Shown piece by piece: positions 25,403 through 34,388 of a stretch of 64,000 bases of DNA (its first letter is position 1; every line of letters begins with the position of its first letter). The notes beneath the pieces were generated by a model. It was not told the origin of the DNA. It was given only the letters and a program-made list of their open reading frames with translations, and searched no databases. The DNA is from JASTVH01 sp042862465 (GTDB taxonomy: Bacteria; Pseudomonadota; Gammaproteobacteria; Pseudomonadales; Oleiphilaceae): positions 1 through 64,000 of the forward strand of contig JASTVH010000005.1 of assembly GCA_042862465.1 (NCBI GenBank). Reading direction: 5' to 3'. Made by a program: the position numbers and the translations under genes.

Positions 25403-27085
25403 ATGGCGTTTGACCATCGCAAATACCGTCCTTTTCCGCCGGTCCGCAAGGCAGATCGTCGCTGGCCGGACCAGGTGATTGAAACGGCACCGGACTGGTG
25501 TGCCGTCGACCTGCGTGATGGCAACCAGGCTCTGGTCAAGCCCATGACCGTGTCGCAAAAGACACGGCTGTTCGAATTGCTGGTGAAGCTGGGTTTCAAG
25601 GAAATCGAGATTGGCTTCCCGGCGGCAAGCCAGCCGGATTTTGATTTTTGCCGCAAACTGATCGAGGAAGAGCGCATTCCCGCCGACGTGACCATCCAGG
25701 TGCTGACCCAGGCACGTCCCGAACTGATCGCGCGCACCTATGAGGCGCTCAAGGGCGCGCGGCGTGCGATCGTCCACGTCTATAATTCCACCTCGACGGT
25801 GCAGCGGGAGCAGGTCTTCAACATGGACCGCGAGGGCATCAAGCAGATTGCTGTGCGCGGGGCGGAGATCGTCAAAGCCTATGCCGAGGAATACCCGCAA
25901 ACGGAGTGGGTCTTCCAGTACTCGCCGGAAAGCTTCACCGGGACCGAGCTCGACTATGCCGTGGAAGTGGTGGATGCGGTTAACGAGGTTTGGCGCCCGG
26001 ACCAGGGTCAGCCGGTAATCATCAATCTGCCGGCCACCGTGGAGATGGCCACACCCAACGTCTTTGCCGATCAGATCGAATGGTTCTGCGACAATGCCAA
26101 GTACCGTGAACATTACCGGTTGAGCGTGCATACCCACAACGATCGTGGCTGCGCGGTGGCGGCTGCGGAGCTGGCGGTGATGGCGGGTGCCGATCGTGTT
26201 GAAGGCACTTTGCTGGGCAACGGCGAACGGACCGGCAATATGGACCTGGTCACCATGGCCATGAACCTCTACTCCCAGGGTGTGGACCCGCGCCTGGATC
26301 TGTCGGGCATGGCCGAGATTGTCGATGTGGTGGAAGCCTGTACCGAGATCGAGACCCATCCGCGTCATCCCTATGCCGGCGAGCTGGTGTTTACCGCGTT
26401 CTCCGGCAGTCACCAGGATGCCATCCGCAAGTGCCTGAACCGGCGCAAGCCTGAAGACGTCTGGGCGGTGGCGTATCTGCCGATCGATCCCATGGATGTG
26501 GGGCGCCGTTATGAGGAAGTGGTGCGGATCAACAGCCAGTCTGGTAAAGGCGGCGTTGCCCATGTGCTGGAACGTGATTACGACATCAAGCTGCCACGCT
26601 GGCTGCAGATCGAGTTCGCCCGGGTGGTTCAGGGCGAGGCCGAGAACACCGGTGGTGAAATTGATTCCAACACCATCCACCGGCTGTTCGAGCGGGATTA
26701 TCTCCAGGTGCCGGAGGGGTGGCAGCTGAAAGGGTATGACCTGCATCGTACCGATGACGGGGTTCAGGCTCACGTGGAACTCGACGACGCGGCAGTGCAC
26801 GGCGTGCTGGACGGTCACGGGCAGGGCGCTGTTGAAGCCCTGGCCGCGGCCCTGGAAACGCGCCATCACATCAAGATGGCCGTGGAGGCCTACGAGGAAT
26901 TTGCCCTGGGTGAGGGCACCAGCGCCAATGCCATGGCCTGCATCCGCATCCAGGTCAATGGTTCACCCTACAGCGCCGCGGCGTTGGCCGAGGACACGAC
27001 GTCCGCGACATTACAGGCGCTGTTGTCCGCAGTGGGCCGCCATGTTCTGGCCTGGGGGCAGGCCCCGGTCGCCGACGCAGTCTGA
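25403..27085 (+). CDS. leuA: 2-isopropylmalate synthase
   Basis: LeuA condenses acetyl-CoA with 2-ketoisovalerate, the first committed step of leucine synthesis. The 560-residue product is of the longer type. The N-terminal TIM-barrel begins with DLRDGNQALVKPM and contains the metal ligands of HTHNDRGCAVAAAELA. GNGERTGNMDLV follows, then the SGKGGVAHVLE segment and a C-terminal LeuA regulatory domain (about residues 430-545) for leucine feedback. It has a GAGG site before the ATG. No leader peptide or riboswitch is seen upstream. It appears to stand alone, with a divergent Lrp-type regulator. Confidence 0.95.
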   Translation: MAFDHRKYRPFPPVRKADRRWPDQVIETAPDWCAVDLRDGNQALVKPMTVSQKTRLFELLVKLGFKEIEIGFPAASQPDFDFCRKLIEEERIPADVTIQVLTQARPELIARTYEALKGARRAIVHVYNSTSTVQREQVFNMDREGIKQIAVRGAEIVKAYAEEYPQTEWVFQYSPESFTGTELDYAVEVVDAVNEVWRPDQGQPVIINLPATVEMATPNVFADQIEWFCDNAKYREHYRLSVHTHNDRGCAVAAAELAVMAGADRVEGTLLGNGERTGNMDLVTMAMNLYSQGVDPRLDLSGMAEIVDVVEACTEIETHPRHPYAGELVFTAFSGSHQDAIRKCLNRRKPEDVWAVAYLPIDPMDVGRRYEEVVRINSQSGKGGVAHVLERDYDIKLPRWLQIEFARVVQGEAENTGGEIDSNTIHRLFERDYLQVPEGWQLKGYDLHRTDDGVQAHVELDDAAVHGVLDGHGQGAVEALAAALETRHHIKMAVEAYEEFALGEGTSANAMACIRIQVNGSPYSAAALAEDTTSATLQALLSAVGRHVLAWGQAPVADAV

Positions 27086-27245
27086 GGGGCTGCTGTTGGC
27101 GTTCCAGGCTATGCATTAGGCGCGACAAAGCGGGCCCGAACGCCACCTGTCTTAAACATGAACATTTCGCAATACGGCTAAAGACACAGCCCTTCCGCCT
27201 TTATACTCTCGCTCCGTAATCTAACGGACGGGAGTATGGACTCTT

Positions 27246-27758
27246 ATGCGCACAATGAAGTTTGGAGCATGGGTCTTTGGGCTGCTTCTTGCCTTTGCTG
27301 CAGTCGCCGACAGTACGACACCAGGGAAAGTGATTTCCGGTTGGGTTGAGAAGATTTCGTTTGAAAAGGTGGACGGTGTCATCAAGGCCAAGATGGACAC
27401 CGGCGCCAATACCTCATCGATCTATGCGGACTCGGTGGAGCGTTTTGAAAAAGACGATGAAGAGTGGGTGCGCTTCGAAGTTGTTCTCGAGGATGTCGAT
27501 GACGAGGAACATCGCGTCGAAATGGAACGCCCCGTCGCCCGCAACGTCCGGATCAAGAACCACGATGGCAACCACGACCGTCGTGCGGTGGTGGAACTGG
27601 ATTTCTGTTTCGATGGGCGTCGCCGGGAGGCGGAGTTTACCCTGGCGGATCGTTCCGAATACATCTATCCGGTGCTGCTTGGGCGTAACTTTATCAACGG
27701 TGTGGCCGTCATTGATGTCGAGCATACCTTCTTGACCCAGGCCCGCTGTGAGGAATGA
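27246..27758 (+). CDS. Exported retropepsin-like protease (ATP-dependent zinc protease/RimB-type family)
   Basis: The 170-residue product has a signal peptide (about residues 1-21) and one domain with an aspartic-protease motif KMDTGANTSS (catalytic Asp about residue 57). LLGRNFI, typical of retropepsin folds, lies near the end. Databases often call this family ATP-dependent zinc protease, but the visible signature is that of an aspartic protease that would work as a dimer. It precedes the inactive-transglutaminase and ATP-grasp genes, its usual partners, and probably processes the product of that set in the periplasm. Confidence 0.78.
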   Translation: MRTMKFGAWVFGLLLAFAAVADSTTPGKVISGWVEKISFEKVDGVIKAKMDTGANTSSIYADSVERFEKDDEEWVRFEVVLEDVDDEEHRVEMERPVARNVRIKNHDGNHDRRAVVELDFCFDGRRREAEFTLADRSEYIYPVLLGRNFINGVAVIDVEHTFLTQARCEE

Positions 27759-27830
27759 TTCGATTCCTGTTAGGGGCTCCCGTAGTATTGCCAGGCCGAC
27801 TTTTTCGATTGCCATGTGGTTTCTGACTGA

Positions 27831-29375
27831 ATGAACAGTGTATCCGTCAAATTATGGGCTCTGTTATTGGCTGCGCTTGGCCTGGGCATCTGTGCCTACA
27901 AGAGCTATGAGTTGGGCTTGCCGCTCAAGCCGCAAAAGGACGCCGAAATCTGGACGGTCCAGGCCAAGGCGTCGTTCAAGGGTGAGGGCGGCCCTGCCAA
28001 GTTTTCGCTGTATGTGCCTGATGACACGCCCGGTTTCATGAAGCTGGATGAAGACTTCATCTCCAGCCGGTTCGGTTTGACCGTGGATGAAGAAGGGCAG
28101 AACCGGGAGGCCAATTGGGCCGTGCGTCGGGCTCGTGGCGAGCAGACGCTTTACTACCGCCTTACCATTTCCGATGCCGATCGCGATCCGGAGTGGGGGC
28201 CCAAACCGGCCTTCCCCAAAAAACCGGAATACCCCGAGCCTGATGCTTCGGCGATCCATGCCATTCTGGAAGACGTGCGCAGTGAATCGGCCGATGTGGC
28301 GTCGTTCACCAGTGAGTTGTTGCTACAGCTGAATGCACCGAAAGCCAACGAAAACGTGGACCTGATTCGTGATCGGGCGAGCAGCCGCAGTGAGTGGACC
28401 GGGGAAATCATCGATGTACTGGCCGGTGTTCGGATTCCGGCTCGTCGGATCTGGGGCTTACCGGTTCATGACGATGCCAACGATTTGCACCTGATAGCCT
28501 ATCTTCAGGTCCACAACGGCAGCGAATGGCTCACCTTCGATCCGGAAACCGGCGCCCGCGGCCTGCCGGACGATTTTCTGGTCTGGAAGTTTGGCGAGGG
28601 GCCGTTGTACCGGCTTAGCGGGGGTCACAATCTGAAAGTGACATTTTCCGCCACGCGGACCTACGCGGAGCTGATCGATGTGGCCCGTCGCGGGGCCGAG
28701 CAGATGGATTCGTTCTTCGCCCGTTTCTCCCTGTTTTCGTTGCCGGTGCAGAATCAGAATGTTTACCGCCTGATTCTGATGGTCCCCCTCGGCGCGCTTC
28801 TGGTCGTGATTTTGCGGACGCTGGTGGGCGTGCATACCTTCGGCACCTTCATGCCCATCCTGATTGCACTGGCGTTCCGTGAAACCCAGTTGTTCTGGGG
28901 TGTCATCCTGTTTTCCACGGTCGTCGCCATCGGCCTGGTCATACGGCTGTTCCTGGAGAAAATGATGTTGCTCCTGGTGCCGAGGCTCGCGGCCATTCTG
29001 GTTGTCGTGGTGATGCTGATGGTGTTGATCAGTCTCTCCACTCAGGAACTGGGTATTGACCGGCTTCTGTCCATCGCCCTGTTCCCCATGGTAATCATGG
29101 CCATGACCATCGAACGCATGTCGATCGTCTGGGAGGAGAGTGGCTTCTACGACGCCCTGATGCAGGGTGTCGGCAGTATTCTTGTGGCTTGCGCCGGCTA
29201 TCTGGTGATGACCAACGAACACCTGATGTATCTGATTTTCGTTTTCCCGGAGCTGCTGCTGGTTGTGCTCGGTGCCTGCCTCTGGATGGGGCGCTACACC
29301 GGTTATCGGTTGTCCGAGCTGTTCCGGTTTGGCGCCATGGTGGTGGATCAGAACGGCAAGCGGGGTGGACGCTGA
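27831..29375 (+). CDS. Inactive transglutaminase-like domain fused to 7 TM helices (UUP1-type)
   Basis: The 514-residue product has an N-terminal anchor helix (about residues 9-25) and a periplasmic region with a transglutaminase-like core (LAGVRIPARRIWGLPV, then GSEWLTFDPETG). A C-terminal block of about seven membrane helices follows (from residue 310, YRLILMVPLGALLVVILRTL onward). The family is known to lack the catalytic Cys, which agrees with the absence of a suitable Cys here, so it is probably a binding or scaffold protein. Its stop overlaps the ATP-grasp gene start (TGATG), a strong sign that the two products act together. Confidence 0.82.
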   Translation: MNSVSVKLWALLLAALGLGICAYKSYELGLPLKPQKDAEIWTVQAKASFKGEGGPAKFSLYVPDDTPGFMKLDEDFISSRFGLTVDEEGQNREANWAVRRARGEQTLYYRLTISDADRDPEWGPKPAFPKKPEYPEPDASAIHAILEDVRSESADVASFTSELLLQLNAPKANENVDLIRDRASSRSEWTGEIIDVLAGVRIPARRIWGLPVHDDANDLHLIAYLQVHNGSEWLTFDPETGARGLPDDFLVWKFGEGPLYRLSGGHNLKVTFSATRTYAELIDVARRGAEQMDSFFARFSLFSLPVQNQNVYRLILMVPLGALLVVILRTLVGVHTFGTFMPILIALAFRETQLFWGVILFSTVVAIGLVIRLFLEKMMLLLVPRLAAILVVVVMLMVLISLSTQELGIDRLLSIALFPMVIMAMTIERMSIVWEESGFYDALMQGVGSILVACAGYLVMTNEHLMYLIFVFPELLLVVLGACLWMGRYTGYRLSELFRFGAMVVDQNGKRGGR

Positions 29376-30370
29376 TGATTCGATTTGCAACGCCACGCCA
29401 GCTGCGCCGCCAGGGTGTACTCGGCATGAATGAGCGCAATGCCGACTTTGTGATGCGCTACAACCCGCGTCACCTGTATCCGTTGGTGGATGACAAGCTG
29501 CGAACCAAAGAACTGGCCATGGATGCAGGTATTGCGGTGCCTGAGCTGTATGCGTCCATTGATATCGAGTACGAGACGCGACGGATCGAGAGCATCCTGG
29601 CGGAGCACGAGCAGCTGGTCATCAAACCGGCCCATGGCAGCGGTGGTAACGGCATCATGGTGATCGATGGCCGCCTGGGCAAGGTCTATCGCAAGGCCAG
29701 CGGCGCCTTGATCAGTATCGACAACATCCGCCACCACGTGTCCAATATCCTTAGCGGTATGTACAGCCTGAGCGGCTTGCCGGACCAGGCGCTGTTTGAA
29801 TACCGGGTGGAATTTGATTCGCTGTTCGAGCACATCAGTTACCAGGGGGTGCCCGATATCCGGGTTGTGGTATTCCGGGGCGTGCCGGTGGCAGCCATGG
29901 TGCGGCTGCCAACCCGGGCATCCGATGGCAAGGCCAACCTGCACCAGGGTGCCGTTGGCGTGGGCATTGAGCTTGCGAGCGGGCATTCGTCTTTCGGGGT
30001 GCTGAATAATCACGTGGTCGAGGAACACCCGGACACCGGTTATTCCGTCATGGGCCTGCAGATTCCCCACTGGGATAACCTGATGGCCCAGGCGGTTCGT
30101 TGTGCCGATGTGGTGGGGCTGGGGTACCTTGGGGTGGATATCGTCATGGACCGGACCCGTGGCCCGCTCATGCTGGAGCTGAATGCCCGTCCCGGACTGA
30201 ACGTACAGATCGCCAATCAGCGCGGCCTGCTCAAGAATCTGGAACGTGTCAGGGATCTGAAGCATGTTCCGCCGTCGGTTGAAGAGCGGATTGAGTTTGC
30301 CAAAGGACTCCTTGATACGCCCCGTTCAGAGGCTCGGCGGCCCCAGAGTGTGCTTGCAGAGCCGTGCTGA
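29375..30370 (+). CDS. RimK-like ATP-grasp ligase (alpha-L-glutamate ligase-like)
   Basis: The 331-residue product has ATP-grasp motifs. NADFVMRYNPRHLYPLVDDK precedes the nucleotide lobe LVIKPAHGSGGNGIMVI, and metal ligands lie in PLMLELNARPGLNVQIAN. Such enzymes join an amino acid to a peptide, sugar or protein carboxylate. The real start is the ATG at 29375, overlapping the previous stop; the open frame extends upstream into that gene. Substrate is unknown. Conserved linkage with an aspartic protease and the 7-TM transglutaminase-like protein suggests a cell-envelope peptide or amide product. Confidence 0.85.
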   Translation: MIRFATPRQLRRQGVLGMNERNADFVMRYNPRHLYPLVDDKLRTKELAMDAGIAVPELYASIDIEYETRRIESILAEHEQLVIKPAHGSGGNGIMVIDGRLGKVYRKASGALISIDNIRHHVSNILSGMYSLSGLPDQALFEYRVEFDSLFEHISYQGVPDIRVVVFRGVPVAAMVRLPTRASDGKANLHQGAVGVGIELASGHSSFGVLNNHVVEEHPDTGYSVMGLQIPHWDNLMAQAVRCADVVGLGYLGVDIVMDRTRGPLMLELNARPGLNVQIANQRGLLKNLERVRDLKHVPPSVEERIEFAKGLLDTPRSEARRPQSVLAEPC

Positions 30371-30402
30371 TTGCCCACTTGGCAGTTTAAAGTGAGGCCT
30401 CA

Positions 30403-31851
30403 ATGAAGCGACTTACACACCAACTGACCTGGACTCCTCTACTGTTGCTGTGCCTGGCCGTTACCGCCCAGGCCGCGCAGTCCCCTGACGCTGAATCAGC
30501 CAGTGACGACGATGCAGTGGAAGAGGCCCCCGTTAGTCCCGGTTTGGGGGATGATGATCGTGCGGCGGATCAGGCCGAGGGTACCATCGACGTTCAGCCC
30601 CTGCGGCTGCAATCACCGCTCTCGGCGGAAAAGCCAAAGAAGCCGGTCAAGGTGGCACCCAATGTCGATCTCAAGGAGGTGGCTCCCGAAGCCGACAAGC
30701 CGGTGGACGAGGAACCGTTACCCGAGCCCGCCGCCTCCGAAGTCGTAGCGGGCCAGGCGGCACCTGATACCACCGACGATTCCGGCCCAACCGCCGCAAC
30801 GGGAACCGATGTCTTGGGGCCTGTCAGGCCGCTGGCGCAGGAGCCTTTGGGGCAGACGCAGCCGGTGCTGGTCAAGACCCCGGAGCCCAAGGATTTTTTG
30901 CTCCTGGACCGTGCCGTGGAGCCAGGGACGGCGACACGCCTGTCCTGGCGGCCGGATGTCACGTTTCCCGGCCTGGCGGCGCCAACGCCGGTCCTTGTCG
31001 TTCATGGCGAGAGTCCCGGTCCGGTGCTGTGCATGACAGCAGCCGTGCATGGGGATGAGTTGAATGGTATCGAGATCGTGCGCCGGGTCTTGTATGACAT
31101 CGATCCCGCGGCGCTCTCCGGTACCCTGGTGGGCGTGCCCATCGTCAATGTCCACGGGTTTCAGCGCAGCTCACGCTATCTGCCCGATCGTCGCGATCTC
31201 AACCGGCATTTCCCGGGCAATCCCGACGGCAGTCTGGCATCTCGGGTGGCCTACTCCCTGTTCGATAACGTCATCCGCCATTGCGACTACCTGGTCGATC
31301 TGCACACCGGCTCCCTGAAGCGGACCAATCTGCCCCAGTTGCGAGCGGATATGGATGATCCGGAGATCGCCGAGTTCACCAAAGGCTTTGATGAAATGGT
31401 GGTGGTCCACAGCGAGGGCACGGAGGGTATGTTGCGCACGGCCGCTTCCGAGGCCGGGATCGTGGCGGTGACCATGGAAGTGGGCGAATCCCTGCGCATC
31501 CAGGAAGCCAAGATCAAGCGTGGGGTCGACAGCATCAACAGCCTCCTGGAACGGGAAGGGCTCTATTCGCGACTTTGGGTGTGGGGCGATCCGGAACCGG
31601 TTTACTACCAGTCCAATTGGGTCCGGGCCGACCAGGGCGGCATTCTGTTCAGTCAGGTGTCACTAGGCGATCGCGTCCGCAAAGGGCAGGTGTTGGGCAC
31701 GGTGACCGATCCCATTACCAATGAAAAAACGCCCATCCGTTCCGACTACGAAGGGCGCATCATTGGCATGGCGGTGGATCAGTTTGTCATGGCCGGTTTT
31801 GCCGCCTATCACATCGGCACCGAAGCGCAGGGGCCGGAAGTTTCCGAGTAA
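30403..31851 (+). CDS. Exported AstE/aspartoacylase-family protein
   Basis: The 482-residue product has a signal peptide (about residues 1-24) and an acidic, Pro-rich linker to about residue 165. A zinc carboxypeptidase-like domain of the succinylglutamate desuccinylase/aspartoacylase family follows. Zinc ligands are visible in AVHGDELNG (His, Glu) and LVDLHTG (His), the substrate arginine pair in DRRDLNRHFPG, and a catalytic Glu candidate in TMEVGES. A biotinyl-like C-terminal domain (about residues 400-470) is typical of the family. It follows the ATP-grasp gene by 32 bases and could hydrolyse the amide bond the ligase makes. Confidence 0.8.
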   Translation: MKRLTHQLTWTPLLLLCLAVTAQAAQSPDAESASDDDAVEEAPVSPGLGDDDRAADQAEGTIDVQPLRLQSPLSAEKPKKPVKVAPNVDLKEVAPEADKPVDEEPLPEPAASEVVAGQAAPDTTDDSGPTAATGTDVLGPVRPLAQEPLGQTQPVLVKTPEPKDFLLLDRAVEPGTATRLSWRPDVTFPGLAAPTPVLVVHGESPGPVLCMTAAVHGDELNGIEIVRRVLYDIDPAALSGTLVGVPIVNVHGFQRSSRYLPDRRDLNRHFPGNPDGSLASRVAYSLFDNVIRHCDYLVDLHTGSLKRTNLPQLRADMDDPEIAEFTKGFDEMVVVHSEGTEGMLRTAASEAGIVAVTMEVGESLRIQEAKIKRGVDSINSLLEREGLYSRLWVWGDPEPVYYQSNWVRADQGGILFSQVSLGDRVRKGQVLGTVTDPITNEKTPIRSDYEGRIIGMAVDQFVMAGFAAYHIGTEAQGPEVSE

Positions 31852-31925
31852 CAGAGACACCTCTTGAGCCCCGCCCGCTTGCCTGTCGTACACTGGTAGT
31901 ACCACTTGCAGAAAAGGGGAACACC

Positions 31926-32186
31926 ATGGATAAGGATAAAGCCCTGAACGACCCGGCCTCTGTGTTTGCCGAGCCGCAGGACGTTTGCCGAGAGACCCAT
32001 CTCTCCCAGGAAGAGAAAATCAGGATCCTGCGCCAGTGGGAGTATGATGCCCGGGAGATGCAGGTCGCCGATGAGGAAAACATGGCCGGCGGTGACTCCG
32101 ATCAGCTGGACCAGGTACTCGCGGCACTTCATGAGTTGGGTCAGACGGCCCAGGTTGATACGCCCAGCAAACAGGGCGGGGAGTGA
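31926..32186 (+). CDS. Small conserved-looking cytoplasmic protein, unknown function
   Basis: I do not recognise a function. The 86-residue acidic product has an AAAAGGGG ribosome binding site before its ATG. It has a helical middle (LSQEEKIRILRQWEYDAREMQ), a second helix (DQLDQVLAALHEL) and a polar tail. It has no signal peptide or membrane segment. The helical segments and strong translation signal support a real gene. It stands 74 bases after the AstE-like gene and convergent to the selenium-type ABC transporter, so its operon membership is unclear. Confidence 0.65.
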   Translation: MDKDKALNDPASVFAEPQDVCRETHLSQEEKIRILRQWEYDAREMQVADEENMAGGDSDQLDQVLAALHELGQTAQVDTPSKQGGE

Positions 32187-32248
32187 GCGCTCTCCCCCCA
32201 CTGATGTTTCAGTAAATTGCGTCCCGAGCAAGGTTGAACATAACCCGA

Positions 32249-32284
32249 CACCGACCTGCGGGCCCTAGACTTCGCAGGTCGGTG
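32249..32284. terminator. Hairpin at convergent 3' ends
   Basis: A perfect 12-bp inverted repeat (CACCGACCTGCG at 32249-32260, CGCAGGTCGGTG at 32273-32284) has a 12-base loop that includes the stop of the leftward permease gene. It lies between convergent genes and is a reasonable bidirectional terminator or 3'-end protecting stem, though neither strand shows a long T-run. Confidence 0.45.
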
Positions 32285-33734
32285 CGGTCCTGAGCCGCAA
32301 GCGGGCCCGCAGGCGCCGCGATATGCTGTCGATGCCGATGTTCAGCAGTGCGGTAACCAGTATCAGCAACAGCGCACGGTCAAAGCGGATGTCCTGTATG
32401 GCGCTGTCCACATAGAACCCCAGGGTGTGGATTCCCAGGATCCCCAGAATGGCCGTTTCCCTCATCAGTATTTCCCAGCGATAGAAGAGGAAAGCCAGGA
32501 ATGGCCCGTAGACGCGCGGAAGGATCTCGTAGCCGTAGCGGTTCAGGCCCCGGGAGGCGTCCGGTCGCAAGGTGACTTCGCTGGAGCGACGGCCGATCAG
32601 GTGGCCGATGATTCCGCCGTTATGCAACGCCAGCGCCACAATCGCCGGGAGCATGGACGGACCCCAGAACTGGAGCAGAATGTAGGCCAGGATGTATTCC
32701 GGTGTTGAGCGCACCACGACCAGGAAGACGTGCCCCAGCGTCCGTCGCACGGGGCCGCCAAACTGCGTCGAAACCAGGGGAAAGAAAACCAGCGCCAGCA
32801 GGCCCGTAGCCACCAGGGCAATCTGCGTCAGCACCAGGGTCGCCCAGATGCCGGGCAGTGCCTGGCTAGTCAATACATCACCCGCCCATTCGAATGTGGC
32901 GATCCAGCCATCCCCGTTTCTCAGTGGCAATGGAACAATATCCTCGGTGAAGAAACGGGTCACGTTGCCCCAAACGATGGGCAGGCCCGTCCCGAGGAAA
33001 AAGGGCGCCGCCGCCACATAGAGCGGGACCAGGCGAGGGCGCACCCAGAGGCGCAGCGCTGCAATCACCACGTAGAACAGCAGCAGGAGCGCGCCAACCT
33101 CGGAATAGTTGCCCTGGGAAAACGACGATTCCAGATAGAAGCCGAGGGTCGGCAACCCAACGAACCCCAGTACGGCGCTGGAGCGTAGCCCGCATTCAAG
33201 GCGGTATGAGGTATAGCTCAGCAGATGGGGCAGGGCGTCGGGAATCCGGGCGTAGAGAAAGGCCGACAGGGTGCCCGTCCGCGTTGGCAGGATTTCCCGG
33301 GGGCGCTGGTCTGCCTCGTCGAGAATTTCGGAATAGACCTTGGCGAAAATCCCGGCATAGGGAATCGCGATCGCAAGCACGCCAGTCAGGGGGTGCAGGC
33401 CGAAGAACTGCAGGAAAATCAGGGCCCAGAAAAGTTCGTGGATAGCCCGCACGAATGCACAACCCGTGCGTATCAGCCGGAATCGAAACAGCAGGGCGAG
33501 CCCGAAGCCGGAAAGGCTGCCCAGTGCCACGCCGGTAAAGGCAAAGGCGACGGTCCGGAGCAGGGCGGTGGCCAGATCCCGCCAGTCACTGAAGTCCGGT
33601 GTGATCACCCCCATGAGCAGACGCCCCATTTCCTGCCAGGGATTCACCGTGGTAATGGCAATATCGGCGAACGCCAGAAGAATCAGGGCCAGGGTGAAGA
33701 AACCGAGACTGGTACGTACGGTAGCGGAATGCAT
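32265..33734 (-). CDS. PhnE-type ABC permease, two fused permease domains (putative selenate/selenium oxyanion)
   Basis: The 489-residue product contains two copies of the binding-protein-dependent permease domain (about residues 55-240 and 295-475) with about 12 membrane helices. Each has the cytoplasmic coupling segment (ADQRPREILPTRTGT and LRPDASRGLNRYGYEILP). Typical PhnE has one domain, so this is an internal duplication or fusion that can form the whole channel in one chain. It is the last gene of the three-gene leftward ABC set. The substrate is inferred from the selD/senB neighbourhood. Confidence 0.78.
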   Translation of the reverse strand: MHSATVRTSLGFFTLALILLAFADIAITTVNPWQEMGRLLMGVITPDFSDWRDLATALLRTVAFAFTGVALGSLSGFGLALLFRFRLIRTGCAFVRAIHELFWALIFLQFFGLHPLTGVLAIAIPYAGIFAKVYSEILDEADQRPREILPTRTGTLSAFLYARIPDALPHLLSYTSYRLECGLRSSAVLGFVGLPTLGFYLESSFSQGNYSEVGALLLLFYVVIAALRLWVRPRLVPLYVAAAPFFLGTGLPIVWGNVTRFFTEDIVPLPLRNGDGWIATFEWAGDVLTSQALPGIWATLVLTQIALVATGLLALVFFPLVSTQFGGPVRRTLGHVFLVVVRSTPEYILAYILLQFWGPSMLPAIVALALHNGGIIGHLIGRRSSEVTLRPDASRGLNRYGYEILPRVYGPFLAFLFYRWEILMRETAILGILGIHTLGFYVDSAIQDIRFDRALLLILVTALLNIGIDSISRRLRARLRLRTAPTCEV

Positions 33735-33737
33735 GGG

Positions 33738-34388
33738 CTAGTACAGGGGCATCAGGTCTTGGGCCGTGAGTTGGTCACTGGGCGCATCCAGAGCGATACG
33801 ACCTCCCTGGATGCCAATGACACGATCGGTATAACGCAATGCCAGTTCCACGTCATGCAGCGCAATCACGCTGGTGGGGTAGGCGGAAATAAGCGTCTGC
33901 ATCACCACGTGGGCCTGGGGTCCATCCAGAGCCGAGACCGGCTCGTCTGCCAATAACAATTCCGCCTTTTGATACAGGGCGCGGGCAATGGCCGTCCGTT
34001 GGCGTTGCCCCCCGGACAGTTCCCAGGCAGCGGACCACAGCTTGTCCTCCATGGAAAGTTTTTCCAGTAGGGCCGAAACCGCCTCCACCTCGCGCCTGAA
34101 CGGTTTGATGAGGTTGGCGATGTTGTACCAGGTAGCGTGCCGGTCCAGCTGCCCCATGAAAACATTGTGAAAGGCGGACAGAGACTGCACGAGCCCCAGA
34201 TCCTGGGGCAAATACGCAGCCTGACCCTGTGCCTGTTGGTACAGCAGCCCCAGCAGGGTGGATTTGCCGGCACCGCTACGCCCCACCAGGGCGACATGGG
34301 CGCCCGGCTCGATGTCCAGAGACAGCGGGCCCAGCACCGTGGACCCGCCGTAGTGGACATGGGCGTCCTTCAGGCGTATTGCCGTCAT
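33738..34388 (-). CDS. PhnC-type ABC transporter ATPase (putative selenate/selenium oxyanion)
   Basis: The 216-residue ATPase is short for the PhnC family but complete in motifs: Walker A GRSGAGKST, signature ELSGGQRQRTAIA and Walker B LLLADEPVSALD. It provides energy for the fused permease encoded 3 bases downstream. Its ATG overlaps the stop of the binding-protein gene (ATGA). The PhnC-like fold alone does not reveal the ligand; the neighbouring SenB and SelD genes point to a selenium oxyanion. Confidence 0.8.
   Translation of the reverse strand: MTAIRLKDAHVHYGGSTVLGPLSLDIEPGAHVALVGRSGAGKSTLLGLLYQQAQGQAAYLPQDLGLVQSLSAFHNVFMGQLDRHATWYNIANLIKPFRREVEAVSALLEKLSMEDKLWSAAWELSGGQRQRTAIARALYQKAELLLADEPVSALDGPQAHVVMQTLISAYPTSVIALHDVELALRYTDRVIGIQGGRIALDAPSDQLTAQDLMPLY

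Noticed and set aside
25367..26869. 500-codon leftward frame opposite leuA
   Set aside because: leuA is unambiguous; the reverse frame is His- and Gly-rich without family motifs.
27085..27245. Terminator after leuA from the TGGCGTTC and GAACGCCA arms
   Set aside because: The arms are separated by a loop of about 45 bases and no T-run follows; too weak to call.
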